This document shows, piece after piece, positions 52,285 through 61,403 of a stretch of 64,000 nt of DNA. The notes under the pieces are model-generated. The model saw nothing but the letters and a program-made list of their open reading frames with translations, had not been told where the DNA came from and did no database searches. The stretch is from NCBI RefSeq assembly GCF_022662535.1, contig NZ_JAKQYM010000010.1:62001-126000 (forward strand), written 5' to 3'. Position 1 is the stretch's first letter. Each line of letters starts with the position of its first letter. The DNA is from Polaribacter marinus (GTDB lineage Bacteria > Bacteroidota > Bacteroidia > Flavobacteriales > Flavobacteriaceae). The translations under genes and the position numbers were made by a program.

Positions 52285-55200
52285 TTAATTGCTAGAATAA
52301 ATTTTAATTTCTTTAAATGGTGAAATGTTGATATTCTCTGTCATCGATTTATAATGAATCCAATCTTTATTAAAGAATAGGTTTGTTTTTAAAATTGCTT
52401 TTTTAAATTCTTCTTTAAATTGATCCATTAATATAGTTTCTGTCTTGGTTTGTTCTCCAAAACGAGAGCGGATATAACTGCTTGCTTGTCTAAAACGTTG
52501 GTTAACGCTAACCTCTGGGTTTCTTGTTATTCCTTGTCTTTTATCAATCTTTCCTAAATAAATGGCAACTAAACCATCGATTTTTTTTATAATTTCTGAA
52601 GATGATTTTATTTGAGTTTTGTATGTTTTCTTGTTTTCTTTACTTAATTGAGATTTTATTAATGTAGCCGTATTTTTACTTTCAATCAATTGTTTTACAA
52701 TATTTGCAATTTTCTCTTGATCTTTTTCTAATTCTTTACTTGCATTGTATTTCTGATTGATAGCTTCTTTAGAAATTTGTAACCTAGGGTCAAATTCTAC
52801 TTTTATATTTTGCTCAGAAACTGCATCTCCAAAAGTCATTTTTAACTGATAAGTTCCTGGTTTTACAGAAACACCACTTGGTTCTCTTTTAGGTTTTCTA
52901 ATTGTTCTTGAAGCTCTATCAACTCCTTTTTCTCTTAAAAACCAAGTGGTTTTATGAATGCCATTTTCTTTTGGAGCTTTCATTTTTAGTGTTCTTATCT
53001 TTCGAGATCCGTCAAAAATTTCTAATTGAATAGAATCGTATTTGATTTTACTTTCTTTTGGTTTATTTATGTAATAAGAAATAATTGCACCTCTTTTTCT
53101 ATTTTCTCCTTGGTAAATTGCATCTGCACCAAATCTACTTCCTGTTGGCTGTTGCGTTGCAGCTTGATAGGCTGTTGGAGGAGCAAATAACTCTAATTTT
53201 TTGGAAGTTACCTCGGTTCCATTTGCAATTGCTCTTAAAGGTCGAATGTCATCTAAAACCCAAGCGGCTCTTCCAAAAGTTCCAATAATTAAATCATTTT
53301 CTCTTGGGTGAATTACCAAATCTTTTACGGGAACTGTTGGGAAACCTACGGTCCATTTTGTCCATTTGTTACCTGCATCAACAGAAATATATAAACCATC
53401 ATCAGTTCCTAAAAATAATAAGTTTGCATTTTCTGGATCTTCAATAATACTTAGTGTATAACTCTCTACATCATTTTCATCGACAATGCGTTCCCAAGAT
53501 TTTCCGTAATTTTTGGTTCTATATGCATAAGGTGTGTAATTAAAGCATCTATAATCATTTGCAATTAAAAGTGCTTCACCTTTATTTTTGTTGGATGCTT
53601 TTATCTGTGTAATCCAACTATTTTTAGGTAATCCTCTGATGTTTTTTGCAACATTTGTCCAAGTTTTTCCTCCGTTTTTTGTGATGTGAACCTGACCATC
53701 ATCAGTGGCAGCCCATAAAACATCTTTTTGTAAAAGAGAGGGTTCAATAACTAAAATGGTACAATGATTTTCTGCACCCGTTGCATCCATGGTTAAACCC
53801 CCACTTTCTGCTTGTCTTAATTTTTCTGGATTATTGGTTGATAAATCTGGCGAAATTACTGCCCAAGTTAATCCCTTATCTGTTGATTTATGTACAAACT
53901 GACTTCCAAAATAAAGAGTAGAATTATCAAAAGGGTCTATGTTTATGGCAGCATTCCAGTTAAAACGTAGGGTTACATTTGGATCTTTATGTGTTGGTTT
54001 TACGGAGTAATTATTTCCTGTTAAATAGTCGAACCTAGAAACAGATCCTTGTTGACTCATAGTCCATCCATAGCGAGAATTGTCTTTGTCGGGTACCACA
54101 TCAAAACCATCACCAAAACTAATTTCTTGCCAATAAGAATTTCTAATTCCTTGTGCTTTCCAAACATATGCAGGACCTCTCCAAGAACCGTTATCTTGCA
54201 TGCCTCCGTATACGTTATAAGGATATTCATTATCTACATTTATGTGATAAAATTGTGCTACAGGAATATTGCCAATAAAACGCCATGTTTTACCACCATC
54301 TTTAGTGATGTTTAATCCTCCATCATTTCCATCAATCATAAATTTACCATTACTAGGAAGAATCCACCAAGCATGATGATCTGGATGAATACCATTGTTA
54401 GCACCATAAGCAGGCATTAATTGTTTGAAAGATTTTCCTCCATCTTGAGAAACATTTATATAGGTAAAAACAGTGTAAAGTCTATTTTCATTTTGTGGAT
54501 CTACATAAATTTCTGAATAATAAAAAGGTCGATTCCCAATACCTGGTTTATCATTTATTTTTTTCCATTTAAAGCCACCGTCTTCACTTTTGTATAAGGC
54601 ATTCTTTTTGGCTTCTACTAAAGCATAAATGATATCTGGATTATTTGGTGCAATTGCAACACCAATTCTTCCTAATTCTCCTTTTGGTAAACCTTCTTTT
54701 TCTGTAGTTTGTTTCCAGTTTTCTCCACCATCATGTGTAATGTATAGCCCACTTCCTTTTCCTCCCGATTTAAAAAACCAAGGATCTCGTTTGTGTTCCC
54801 ACATGGTAGCTATTAGTTTATTTGGATTTTTAGGATCCATAATTAAATCTGCAGCTCCTGATCTTATATTTGTAAACAGAATTTGTTTCCAAGTTTTTCC
54901 GCCGTCTGTAGTTTTATAAACTCCACGTTCTTTGTGTTCTCCCCATGGAGAACCAATTGCGCCAACATAAACAGTGTTAGGGTCTGTTGGGTCTATTATG
55001 ATTCTATGAATATGTCTAGTTTTTTCTAGTCCCATACTTTTCCAAGTCTTTCCTGCGTCTAAAGATTTATAAATTCCAAAGCCACCATTTAAGCTATTTC
55101 TTGGGTTTCCTTCTCCTGTTCCTGCCCAAATTACACTAGGGTTAGACTGTTGAATGTCTATAGCTCCTATAGAAGCTGTCAATTCTTTTTCGAAAATTGG

Positions 55201-55428
55201 CTCCCATTTGATCCCTCCAGAAGTAGATTTCCAGATTCCTCCAGAAGCAGTTCCTACATATATTATTTCTGGGTTAGATGTAACAACATCTACAGCAGTA
55301 ATACGTCCAGACATTCCTCCAGGACCAATATTTCTAGGTTTCATGTTTTTAACTAAATCCATAGAAAACTCTTGAGAAAAGAGTAGGGTAGTTGCGCCTA
55401 AAAAAAGTAGTGTGAATAATTTTTTCAT
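52285..55428 (-). CDS. Secreted BNR/VPS10-like repeat protein
   Basis: A 1047-residue exported protein with signal MKKLFTLLFLGATTLLFSQ. At least eight Asp-box (BNR) repeats are visible in the N-terminal two-thirds, such as SLDAGKTWKSM, TTDGGKTWKQI, THDGGENWKQT, STDKGLTWAVI and TKNGGKTWTNV. These fold as a beta-propeller of VPS10/sialidase type. The C-terminal part (from about 800) has a beta domain and then a charged helical region. No catalytic sialidase residues are clear. No T9SS tail. I start at the second Met, where the signal peptide begins. Confidence 0.88.
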   Translation of the reverse strand: MKKLFTLLFLGATTLLFSQEFSMDLVKNMKPRNIGPGGMSGRITAVDVVTSNPEIIYVGTASGGIWKSTSGGIKWEPIFEKELTASIGAIDIQQSNPSVIWAGTGEGNPRNSLNGGFGIYKSLDAGKTWKSMGLEKTRHIHRIIIDPTDPNTVYVGAIGSPWGEHKERGVYKTTDGGKTWKQILFTNIRSGAADLIMDPKNPNKLIATMWEHKRDPWFFKSGGKGSGLYITHDGGENWKQTTEKEGLPKGELGRIGVAIAPNNPDIIYALVEAKKNALYKSEDGGFKWKKINDKPGIGNRPFYYSEIYVDPQNENRLYTVFTYINVSQDGGKSFKQLMPAYGANNGIHPDHHAWWILPSNGKFMIDGNDGGLNITKDGGKTWRFIGNIPVAQFYHINVDNEYPYNVYGGMQDNGSWRGPAYVWKAQGIRNSYWQEISFGDGFDVVPDKDNSRYGWTMSQQGSVSRFDYLTGNNYSVKPTHKDPNVTLRFNWNAAINIDPFDNSTLYFGSQFVHKSTDKGLTWAVISPDLSTNNPEKLRQAESGGLTMDATGAENHCTILVIEPSLLQKDVLWAATDDGQVHITKNGGKTWTNVAKNIRGLPKNSWITQIKASNKNKGEALLIANDYRCFNYTPYAYRTKNYGKSWERIVDENDVESYTLSIIEDPENANLLFLGTDDGLYISVDAGNKWTKWTVGFPTVPVKDLVIHPRENDLIIGTFGRAAWVLDDIRPLRAIANGTEVTSKKLELFAPPTAYQAATQQPTGSRFGADAIYQGENRKRGAIISYYINKPKESKIKYDSIQLEIFDGSRKIRTLKMKAPKENGIHKTTWFLREKGVDRASRTIRKPKREPSGVSVKPGTYQLKMTFGDAVSEQNIKVEFDPRLQISKEAINQKYNASKELEKDQEKIANIVKQLIESKNTATLIKSQLSKENKKTYKTQIKSSSEIIKKIDGLVAIYLGKIDKRQGITRNPEVSVNQRFRQASSYIRSRFGEQTKTETILMDQFKEEFKKAILKTNLFFNKDWIHYKSMTENINISPFKEIKIYSSN

Positions 55429-55477
55429 AATTAGGTGGTTTGTTAATTTTGGTAAATGGGAACAATATACAAAATAG

Positions 55478-55505
55478 AAAACGCTCAATAAAAATTGAAC
55501 GTTTT
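55478..55505 (-). terminator. Terminator of the SPFH-Arc operon
   Basis: Arms 55478-55489 (AAAACGCTCAAT) and 55494-55505 with an AAAA loop. The one imperfection is a G-U pair in minus-strand RNA. It lies 60 bp beyond the Arc-type gene's stop. Confidence 0.6.
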
Positions 55506-55564
55506 TTAACAGTTAGAAATGTTTTGTCTAATGAAAAATAAATTTAGTAATATATTATCAAAAC

Positions 55565-55729
55565 TTATTCTTCTTTCTTTTTGGGTTCTCGTTTTGCTTC
55601 TTTAAGAGCTTGCATTAACATCCATTCGATTTGTCCGTTTGTAGAACGAAATTCGTCTGAAGCCCATTTTTCTATGGCTTTTATCATGTCTTCATTAACT
55701 CGTAGTGCAAATGCTTTTTTCTTGGCCAT
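55565..55729 (-). CDS. Arc-family ribbon-helix-helix DNA-binding protein
   Basis: A 54-codon gene, too short for most ORF callers. The product runs MAKKKAFALRVNEDMIKAI, then a helix containing WASDEFRSTNGQIEW, and a Lys/Glu-rich end. This is the ribbon-helix-helix pattern of Arc/CopG-like proteins: a basic strand, then two helices. Its start lies next to the alpha/beta hydrolase stop with a 1-nt gap. It is the last gene of the operon and may regulate it. The exact base count in the A-run at the start was settled from the adjoining frame. Confidence 0.8.
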   Translation of the reverse strand: MAKKKAFALRVNEDMIKAIEKWASDEFRSTNGQIEWMLMQALKEAKREPKKKEE

Positions 55730-55730
55730 T

Positions 55731-56639
55731 TTATTTTTTTACAAATGAAACAATAGTTTCTATCAGTTTTTCTGATAAAGGAAAGTCTGGAGAGCTGTAA
55801 GATTTTAAATTATCTTCCTCTTTGAGGATGTTTTTTAAAACATGATTCATGTTTTTAATAATTACTAAAGTAGCATTTGGTTTTGCTTTTTTTAAAGCTT
55901 TGGCATCAGAAATTAGTACTTGTAAATCTTTATCACCATTGATGATTAACGTTGGAATTTTTATGTTTTTAATTTCTTTTATTGGGTCTAGTTTTATCCA
56001 TGAAGTCCAAAAAGGTTGATTGGGTTTTGCAAAAAGAGAAATTAAGTTAGGGTTTATGTCTTTAATTTCTCCTGTTTCTTTTAGTTCTTTAAAATGTGCT
56101 TTAGCAATTTCTCCAAATTCAGGATTTTGTGCAGTTAACTGTCTTATCAATGTCTTGTCTATAGTTTCTCCAGCTCCAGCAATAGAAATGTATTTGTCAA
56201 CATTTTCTAATGCTAACATTGCAATTAATGAACCTTGGCTGTGACCCGCTAAAATAATTTCAGAAAAACGTTTGTCATCTTTAAACTGATTCACAACTTC
56301 TTTTGCATCAAAAATAAAGTCAGAGAAATAGACGCCGTCTTTTAAAAAAAGAGCATTTTTAGGATTGGCAGTTCTTTTATCATAACTAAAAAAAGCAATA
56401 TTTTCTTTGTTTACAGCATCTCTAAATTGTTTGATATATTGTGGTTGATTTCCATTTCTATCAACACCACCAGAACCATGAATCCAAATGATTAAAGGTG
56501 ATTTTTGAGATGTATATGAAAGTGTTCCAGGAAGCTGTATTGCTTGATTGTTTATTACTACTTCTTCCGACTTTATTTGAGCAAAGGAAGAGATAATACT
56601 AAATATTGTAATCACCCAAAAGCTTATAATTTTAATCAT
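55731..56639 (-). CDS. Secreted alpha/beta hydrolase
   Basis: A 302-residue esterase-like hydrolase with signal MIKIISFWVITIFSIISSFA. The nucleophile elbow is AGHSQGSLIAML near residue 136 (GHSQG). The Asp (NGDKDLQV near residue 235) and His (NMNHVLKN near residue 267) complete a triad. IWIHGSGGVDRNGNQP near residue 51 gives the oxyanion loop. Substrate unknown. It lies between the membrane protein (4-nt overlap) and the Arc-type gene. Confidence 0.88.
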   Translation of the reverse strand: MIKIISFWVITIFSIISSFAQIKSEEVVINNQAIQLPGTLSYTSQKSPLIIWIHGSGGVDRNGNQPQYIKQFRDAVNKENIAFFSYDKRTANPKNALFLKDGVYFSDFIFDAKEVVNQFKDDKRFSEIILAGHSQGSLIAMLALENVDKYISIAGAGETIDKTLIRQLTAQNPEFGEIAKAHFKELKETGEIKDINPNLISLFAKPNQPFWTSWIKLDPIKEIKNIKIPTLIINGDKDLQVLISDAKALKKAKPNATLVIIKNMNHVLKNILKEEDNLKSYSSPDFPLSEKLIETIVSFVKK

Positions 56640-57160
56640 ATTATTTTATTTTGATAAGTTTCTAAAACTCTTTTAGCCTCTTCTTTTTTTTGGGTTCCTA
56701 TTAAAAGTTTTTTTCCATTTTTAAATTCTAGTTGAATGCCAACATCACCAGAAACATTAAAGGCTTTTCCTTTAGCTTTATTTCCAAAAAATCCACTTCT
56801 AAAACCCCAACCACCATATTCTGATAGAGGGAGGTAAGTTCTTACTTTTGCAGTTTTTAGTTCAGACCATTTAATTGTTTTTGTAGAAAAATGCATAGGA
56901 AAAAATTGATAGTGAATTCCGTTTTCATCAATCCTACAAGATAATTTAAAAATGAATATTAGAATTGAAAAGCACAGCATTACAAAGGTGAAAAACAGTA
57001 AACCTGCATCAGACATTGGTTGGTCACCAAATGGTTGCTTTAAAAATATCTGCTGTGTAATTCCGTAAATACCAATACAAAGAGGGATAATAAGAGCAAT
57101 TATTGGAATAATCACTAACCAACTCTGCGTAAAGCGCTGTTCTTCTTTAAAGATTTTCAT
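56636..57160 (-). CDS. Membrane protein with PH-like domain
   Basis: A 174-residue protein with two membrane helices in the N-terminal half (about residues 15-38 and 52-70) followed by a beta-rich, PH-like domain (CRIDENGIHYQFFPMHF, IKWSELKTAKVRTYLPLSEYGGW, IQLEFKNGKKLLIGTQKKEEA). I start at MKIFKEEQRF: the stop of the preceding small gene lies one base ahead; the earlier Met at 57184 would overlap it. The family name is uncertain. It likely works with the SPFH protein in the same operon. Confidence 0.75.
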   Translation of the reverse strand: MKIFKEEQRFTQSWLVIIPIIALIIPLCIGIYGITQQIFLKQPFGDQPMSDAGLLFFTFVMLCFSILIFIFKLSCRIDENGIHYQFFPMHFSTKTIKWSELKTAKVRTYLPLSEYGGWGFRSGFFGNKAKGKAFNVSGDVGIQLEFKNGKKLLIGTQKKEEAKRVLETYQNKII

Positions 57161-57161
57161 T

Positions 57162-57320
57162 TTATCTGTTTTTATCTCTTTCAAAAATAATACTAGACCA
57201 ATTCTGCCCTATGTCTTTAACAATCCACCCTTCTCTAGCATTTTGATTTAAAAGATCCTGCATTTTTTCTTGCCTTTTTGTTAACCCTAATCTTGGTATT
57301 TCTACTTTGTATTCTTTCAT
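57162..57320 (-). CDS. DUF4177-like small protein
   Basis: A 52-codon gene. The product begins MKEYKVEIPRLGLTKRQ and ends with NAREGWIVKDIGQNWSSII followed by FERDKNR. The short beta-alpha-beta form with a central EGW resembles DUF4177 proteins, whose role is unknown. It is placed between the SPFH gene (3-nt gap) and the membrane protein (1-nt gap), so its frame is kept open by operon spacing. It is easily missed by length filters. Confidence 0.7.
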   Translation of the reverse strand: MKEYKVEIPRLGLTKRQEKMQDLLNQNAREGWIVKDIGQNWSSIIFERDKNR

Positions 57321-57323
57321 GTT

Positions 57324-58184
57324 TTAATGACTTAATGTACCTGCATTTACTACTGGTGAAGCTTCTTTGTCTCCACATAAAATTACCAATAAATTGCTTA
57401 CCATTGCTGCTTTACGCTCTTCGTCTAATTCTACAATTTGTTTTTTGTTTAGTTCATCTAAAGCCATTTCTACCATTTCTACTGCACCTTGAACAATTTT
57501 ATGTCTTGCAGCTACAATTGCTGTTGCTTGTTGTCTTTTTAACATGGCACTTGCAATTTCTTGAGCATAAGCTAAATAACCTATTCTTGCTTCTAAAACT
57601 TCAATACCAGCAATAGATAGTCGCTCGTCTATTTCCTTTTCTAAGGCTTCAGAAACTTCATTTACGCTAGACCTTAGTGTAATGTCTTCATCGTGACCTT
57701 CATCTGCAAAATTATCATACGGATACATGCTTGCTAGTTTTCTTACAGCAGCATCTGTTTGTACACGAACAAAATTTTCGTAATTATCTACGTCAAAAGC
57801 TGCTTTGTAGGTATCTGTAACACGCCAAACTAAAATAGTAGAAATCATAATAGGGTTTCCTAGTTTGTCATTTACCTTTAAACGTTCACTATCAAAATTG
57901 CTTGCTCTTAAAGAAATTGTTTTTTTTCTGTATAGTGGATTTGCCCAATACAAGCCATTATCTTTAATAGTACCAACGTATTTTCCAAATAGCAAAATAA
58001 CTTTAGAAGTGTTTGGGTTTACAAGTATAAAACCAAAAAAACCAATAAAACCTATTAAGGTTGCAATTAAATAAGCCGGATTTTCTGCTTTTATGGATAA
58101 TGCAATTCCACTAAAAAATAATGCTAAAACTATAAATAACATTAAATAACCATTTGCTGGTTTGATAATTTTTTCTGCTTTCAT
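57324..58184 (-). CDS. SPFH/Band 7 domain protein
   Basis: A 286-residue SPFH-family membrane protein (stomatin/prohibitin-like). Two adjacent N-terminal hydrophobic segments (about residues 13-55) precede the band 7 domain (LLFGKYVGTIKDNGLYWANP, ISTILVWRVTDTYKAAFDVDNYE, RLSIAGIEVLEARIGYL). A helical tail follows. Such proteins form oligomeric rings that organise membranes or control proteases. It is the first gene of the five-gene operon. Its partner in the membrane may be the PH-like protein two genes later. Confidence 0.9.
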   Translation of the reverse strand: MKAEKIIKPANGYLMLFIVLALFFSGIALSIKAENPAYLIATLIGFIGFFGFILVNPNTSKVILLFGKYVGTIKDNGLYWANPLYRKKTISLRASNFDSERLKVNDKLGNPIMISTILVWRVTDTYKAAFDVDNYENFVRVQTDAAVRKLASMYPYDNFADEGHDEDITLRSSVNEVSEALEKEIDERLSIAGIEVLEARIGYLAYAQEIASAMLKRQQATAIVAARHKIVQGAVEMVEMALDELNKKQIVELDEERKAAMVSNLLVILCGDKEASPVVNAGTLSH

Positions 58185-58307
58185 GTATGTTTGTTTTAAT
58201 ATGATATTAAAATGATATCGTAAAGATATGATTTATTTTTTGAATTTTGCAAATTTTAGAACAATTATTTTTATATTTTAGCTGAAAATTAATTATAAAA
58301 ACAACAA

Positions 58308-59090
58308 ATGAAAATTAAACTATTTTTATTGATTTCGTTTTTCTTTACAGTAAACTCTTCAACTGATGAAGCAGTTTTTTGGGGGCAAACAGGACATCGA
58401 GCAACTGGTAAAATTGCTGAAAGTTATTTAACAAGAAAAGCAAAGAGAAAGATTGATAAAATTTTAAAAGGTCAAAGTTTAGCCTTTGTTTCTACTTATG
58501 GTGATGAGATTAAATCGGATAAAAAATATAATGAATTTTACTCTTGGCATTATGTAAATATGAAATTGGATGAAAAATATGCTGATGCAGAGAAAAATCC
58601 TAAAGGTGACTTAGTTACAGGAATACAGAAATGTATCGAAGTTTTGAAAAATAAAAACAGTTCAGAAGAAGACAGAGTATTTTATTTAAAAATGTTAATT
58701 CACTTTGTGGGAGATTTACATCAACCAATGCATATTGGACAAAAAGAAGATAAAGGAGGAAACACTATTCAGGTTCAATGGTTTGGAAGAGGTACAAATT
58801 TACATTCAGTATGGGACACCAAAATGATTGAAGAGTGGAATATGAGTTATTTAGAATTAGCAGACAATGCAGAAAAGTTATCTAAAAAACAAATAGAAGC
58901 TATAGAAAAAGGAACTGTTGTGGATTGGATTGATGAAGTGCATGAACTTACAAATAAGTTGTACTCGTCTGTAAAAGTTGGAGAGAACTTAAAATACAGA
59001 TATTCTTATGAGCATTTTGGAACCGTTAGAACACAGTTGCAAAGAGGAGGAATAAGATTAGCAAAAATTTTAAATGATATTTTTGATTAA
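58308..59090 (+). CDS. Secreted S1/P1-type nuclease
   Basis: Single-strand-specific zinc nuclease of 260 residues. A signal peptide would leave Trp near the mature N terminus (FWGQTGHRATGKIAES), the first zinc ligand in this family. Further ligands are in FYSWHYVNM (about residue 84), HFVGDLHQPMHIG (about residues 128-140) and NLHSVWDTKMI. The likely job is to degrade extracellular RNA and single-stranded DNA for phosphate or nucleotides. A terminator lies downstream. Confidence 0.92.
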   Translation: MKIKLFLLISFFFTVNSSTDEAVFWGQTGHRATGKIAESYLTRKAKRKIDKILKGQSLAFVSTYGDEIKSDKKYNEFYSWHYVNMKLDEKYADAEKNPKGDLVTGIQKCIEVLKNKNSSEEDRVFYLKMLIHFVGDLHQPMHIGQKEDKGGNTIQVQWFGRGTNLHSVWDTKMIEEWNMSYLELADNAEKLSKKQIEAIEKGTVVDWIDEVHELTNKLYSSVKVGENLKYRYSYEHFGTVRTQLQRGGIRLAKILNDIFD

Positions 59091-59112
59091 AAGGTTATAA
59101 AGTAATGTTTTT

Positions 59113-59147
59113 AAAAGCCTCATAAAATTTATTTTTATGAGGCTTTT
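59113..59147 (+). terminator. Intrinsic terminator of the S1/P1 nuclease gene
   Basis: A 15-bp perfect stem, arms 59113-59127 and 59133-59147 with a TTTAT loop, with one T after the right arm. It lies 22 bp past the stop. Confidence 0.85.
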
Positions 59148-59203
59148 TGTTAAGAATGAGTTAATTATTAGTGTTATTATTTTAAAATATGTAGTTTTAT
59201 AAA

Positions 59204-59722
59204 ATGATTAAAAAATTAATTTTTGTACTAGTTGTTTCTATGGGTGTGTCCTCTTGCAAAAAAGAAGAAACAACAAAGAACACGCTTCAAAAAACAATAA
59301 AAGTAACTTCAGTAAAATCTTATACATATAATGAATTGAAGCCTTTGTTAGAAAAAAATGATGGAACAACTTATATCATTAATTTTTGGGCAACTTGGTG
59401 TGGGCCATGTGTGAAAGAATTGCCTTATTTTGAAAAGATAAATAAAGAATATAAAAATGTTGAAGTTATTTTGGTGAGTTTAGATTTTCCAAAACAAGTA
59501 GAAAAGAAATTAATTCCCTTTATCAATAAGAAAAAACTACAATCACAAGTTATTCATTTAGATGATATAAATGAAGATGTTTGGATTAAAGCAATTGATT
59601 CTACATGGTCTGGAGCAATACCAGCAACATTAATTTACAATACAAAAAACAGGAAGTTTTACGAAAAATCTTTTGATTATAAAACTTTAGAAAACGAACT
59701 AAAAACTTTTTTAAAACCATAA
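59204..59722 (+). CDS. TlpA-like thioredoxin lipoprotein
   Basis: A 172-residue membrane-anchored thiol-disulfide protein. The signal ends in VSSC (lipid Cys at about residue 18). The redox site is WATWCGPCVKELPYF (CGPC, about residue 65). The rest of the thioredoxin fold follows, with cis-Pro in AIPATLIYNT. It is likely a periplasmic reductant for cytochrome maturation or for disulfide repair. It precedes the second thioredoxin-fold gene by 3 nt, so the two are one transcript. Confidence 0.9.
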   Translation: MIKKLIFVLVVSMGVSSCKKEETTKNTLQKTIKVTSVKSYTYNELKPLLEKNDGTTYIINFWATWCGPCVKELPYFEKINKEYKNVEVILVSLDFPKQVEKKLIPFINKKKLQSQVIHLDDINEDVWIKAIDSTWSGAIPATLIYNTKNRKFYEKSFDYKTLENELKTFLKP

Positions 59723-59725
59723 ACG

Positions 59726-60334
59726 ATGAAAAAAATTCAAACAATACTACTGCTAACAGTTATCGCAATGACAACTGTTGCTTTTACGATTAAAACTGAA
59801 AAAGGATACAAAATTGGAGATGTAATAGAAGATTTTTCTTTGAAAAATATTGATAATAAAATGGTTTCCTTATCAGATTATCAAGAAGTAAAAGGGTTTG
59901 TAATTATTTTTACATGTAATACTTGTCCGTACTCAGTTGCCAATGAAGATAGAATTATTGCACTTCAAGAAAAATATAAAAGCAAAGGTTTTCCTGTAAT
60001 TGCTATAAATCCTAATGATCCTAGTGTTTCAGCAGGAGATAGCTTTGAAAAAATGAAAATTAGAGCTTCGGAAAAAGAATTTAATTTTCCTTATTTGTTT
60101 GATGAAGGACAAACTGTATACCCAAAATTTGGAGCAACAAAAACACCACATGTATATATTGTTACTAGAAATGATATGAAAGTACAGTATATTGGTGCAA
60201 TAGATAATAGTTCTAGAAATCCAGATGCTGTAACAGAAAAATATGTAGAGAATGCTTTAGATGCATTGTTATCTGGAAAAAGTATTGATAAAAAAGAAAC
60301 TAGAGCAATTGGTTGTTCTATAAAAGTAAAATAA
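59726..60334 (+). CDS. Exported thioredoxin/redoxin-fold protein
   Basis: A 202-residue exported redoxin (signal MKKIQTILLLTVIAMTTVA). The motif is FTCNTCPYSVANE (CNTC, about residue 72), the variant found in AhpC/TSA-like reductases of Bacteroidota. Later parts are INPNDPSVSAGDSFEKM and TKTPHVYIV, with cis-Pro. The function is unproven; peroxidase or resolving of disulfides are options. It forms an operon with the TlpA-like gene. A long hairpin follows. Confidence 0.88.
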   Translation: MKKIQTILLLTVIAMTTVAFTIKTEKGYKIGDVIEDFSLKNIDNKMVSLSDYQEVKGFVIIFTCNTCPYSVANEDRIIALQEKYKSKGFPVIAINPNDPSVSAGDSFEKMKIRASEKEFNFPYLFDEGQTVYPKFGATKTPHVYIVTRNDMKVQYIGAIDNSSRNPDAVTEKYVENALDALLSGKSIDKKETRAIGCSIKVK

Positions 60335-60345
60335 ATTATCAGTCT

Positions 60346-60398
60346 AATCTATAAAAAAAAAATCTCAAATCTATTTTGAGATTTTTTTTTTATAGATT
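60346..60398 (+). terminator. 24-bp hairpin terminator after the redoxin genes
   Basis: Arms 60346-60369 and 60375-60398 are exact inverses with a 5-nt loop; a run of ten A-T pairs lies inside. It starts 12 bp after the redoxin stop and lies ahead of the first DUF368 gene. Confidence 0.85.
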
Positions 60399-60479
60399 TT
60401 TTAAATTTTAATTAAAATTGGTTTTATTCATCTTTCTCAAATTTCTATTATCTTCGTTTCGTAAAAAAGAAACTTAAAA

Positions 60480-61400
60480 ATGAGTAGAAGTATAAAAGAT
60501 TATATAATTGTTGGTTTAAAAGGAATGGCAATGGGAGCTGCAGATGTTGTTCCTGGTGTTTCTGGAGGTACAATCGCTTTTATTTCTGGTATTTATGAAG
60601 AATTATTAGGTTCTATAAGTAATGTAAAATTAGGTTTGTTTAAAACCTTAAAACAAGAAGGACTTAAAACTGCATGGAAACAAATAAATGGAAATTTTTT
60701 AGCATCACTATTTTTAGGGATTTTTATTAGCATTGTTTCATTAGCAAAAGCCATAAAATATTTATTAGAAAACGAACCTATTTTATTATGGTCATTCTTT
60801 TTTGGGTTGGTATTGGCTAGTATTATTTACATCGCCAAACAAATTACTAAATGGAATTTTATTTCAATAATTATTTTAATAATGGGGGCATTTTTAGCTT
60901 ATTATATAACAACACTAAATCCATTAGTTTCAGAAAATTCATCTTTATTTTTTATGTTTATTGCTGGGGCTATTGCCATTTGTGCAATGATTTTACCAGG
61001 AATTTCAGGGGCATTTATTTTAGTTCTACTAGGAGCATATAAACCAATCTTAGCCGCTGTTAATGATAGAGATTTTAAAACAATAGCAGCAGTAGGTTTA
61101 GGAGCAATAATAGGTCTATTAAGTTTTTCGAAAATTTTAAAATGGCTTTTTGCTCACTACAAAAATTATACTTTAGCAGCTTTAACCGGATTTATAATAG
61201 GTTCCTTAAATAAAATTTGGCCATGGAAAGAAACTTTAACATGGCGTACAAATTCTCATGGAGTTAAAGTTCCCTTTAATCAACAAAGTGTTTCTCCTTT
61301 TTCTTTTGATGGAAATACAGAACTTACAATGGCAATTGTATTGGCTGTTGTTGGTTTTGGTCTAATTTTATTGATGGAAAAATTGGCAGTAAAAAAATAA
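60480..61400 (+). CDS. DUF368 membrane transporter, first copy
   Basis: A 306-residue polytopic protein with the DUF368 signature GMAMGAADVVPGVSGGTIAF at the N terminus and a second similar block, AMILPGISGAFILVLLG, near residue 170. The inverted-repeat symmetry of the two blocks is visible. DUF368 proteins, like DedA proteins, recycle undecaprenyl phosphate across the membrane, as shown in other bacteria; this is carried over by family. It is followed 3 nt later by a second copy. Confidence 0.9.
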   Translation: MSRSIKDYIIVGLKGMAMGAADVVPGVSGGTIAFISGIYEELLGSISNVKLGLFKTLKQEGLKTAWKQINGNFLASLFLGIFISIVSLAKAIKYLLENEPILLWSFFFGLVLASIIYIAKQITKWNFISIIILIMGAFLAYYITTLNPLVSENSSLFFMFIAGAIAICAMILPGISGAFILVLLGAYKPILAAVNDRDFKTIAAVGLGAIIGLLSFSKILKWLFAHYKNYTLAALTGFIIGSLNKIWPWKETLTWRTNSHGVKVPFNQQSVSPFSFDGNTELTMAIVLAVVGFGLILLMEKLAVKK

Positions 61401-61403
61401 TCA

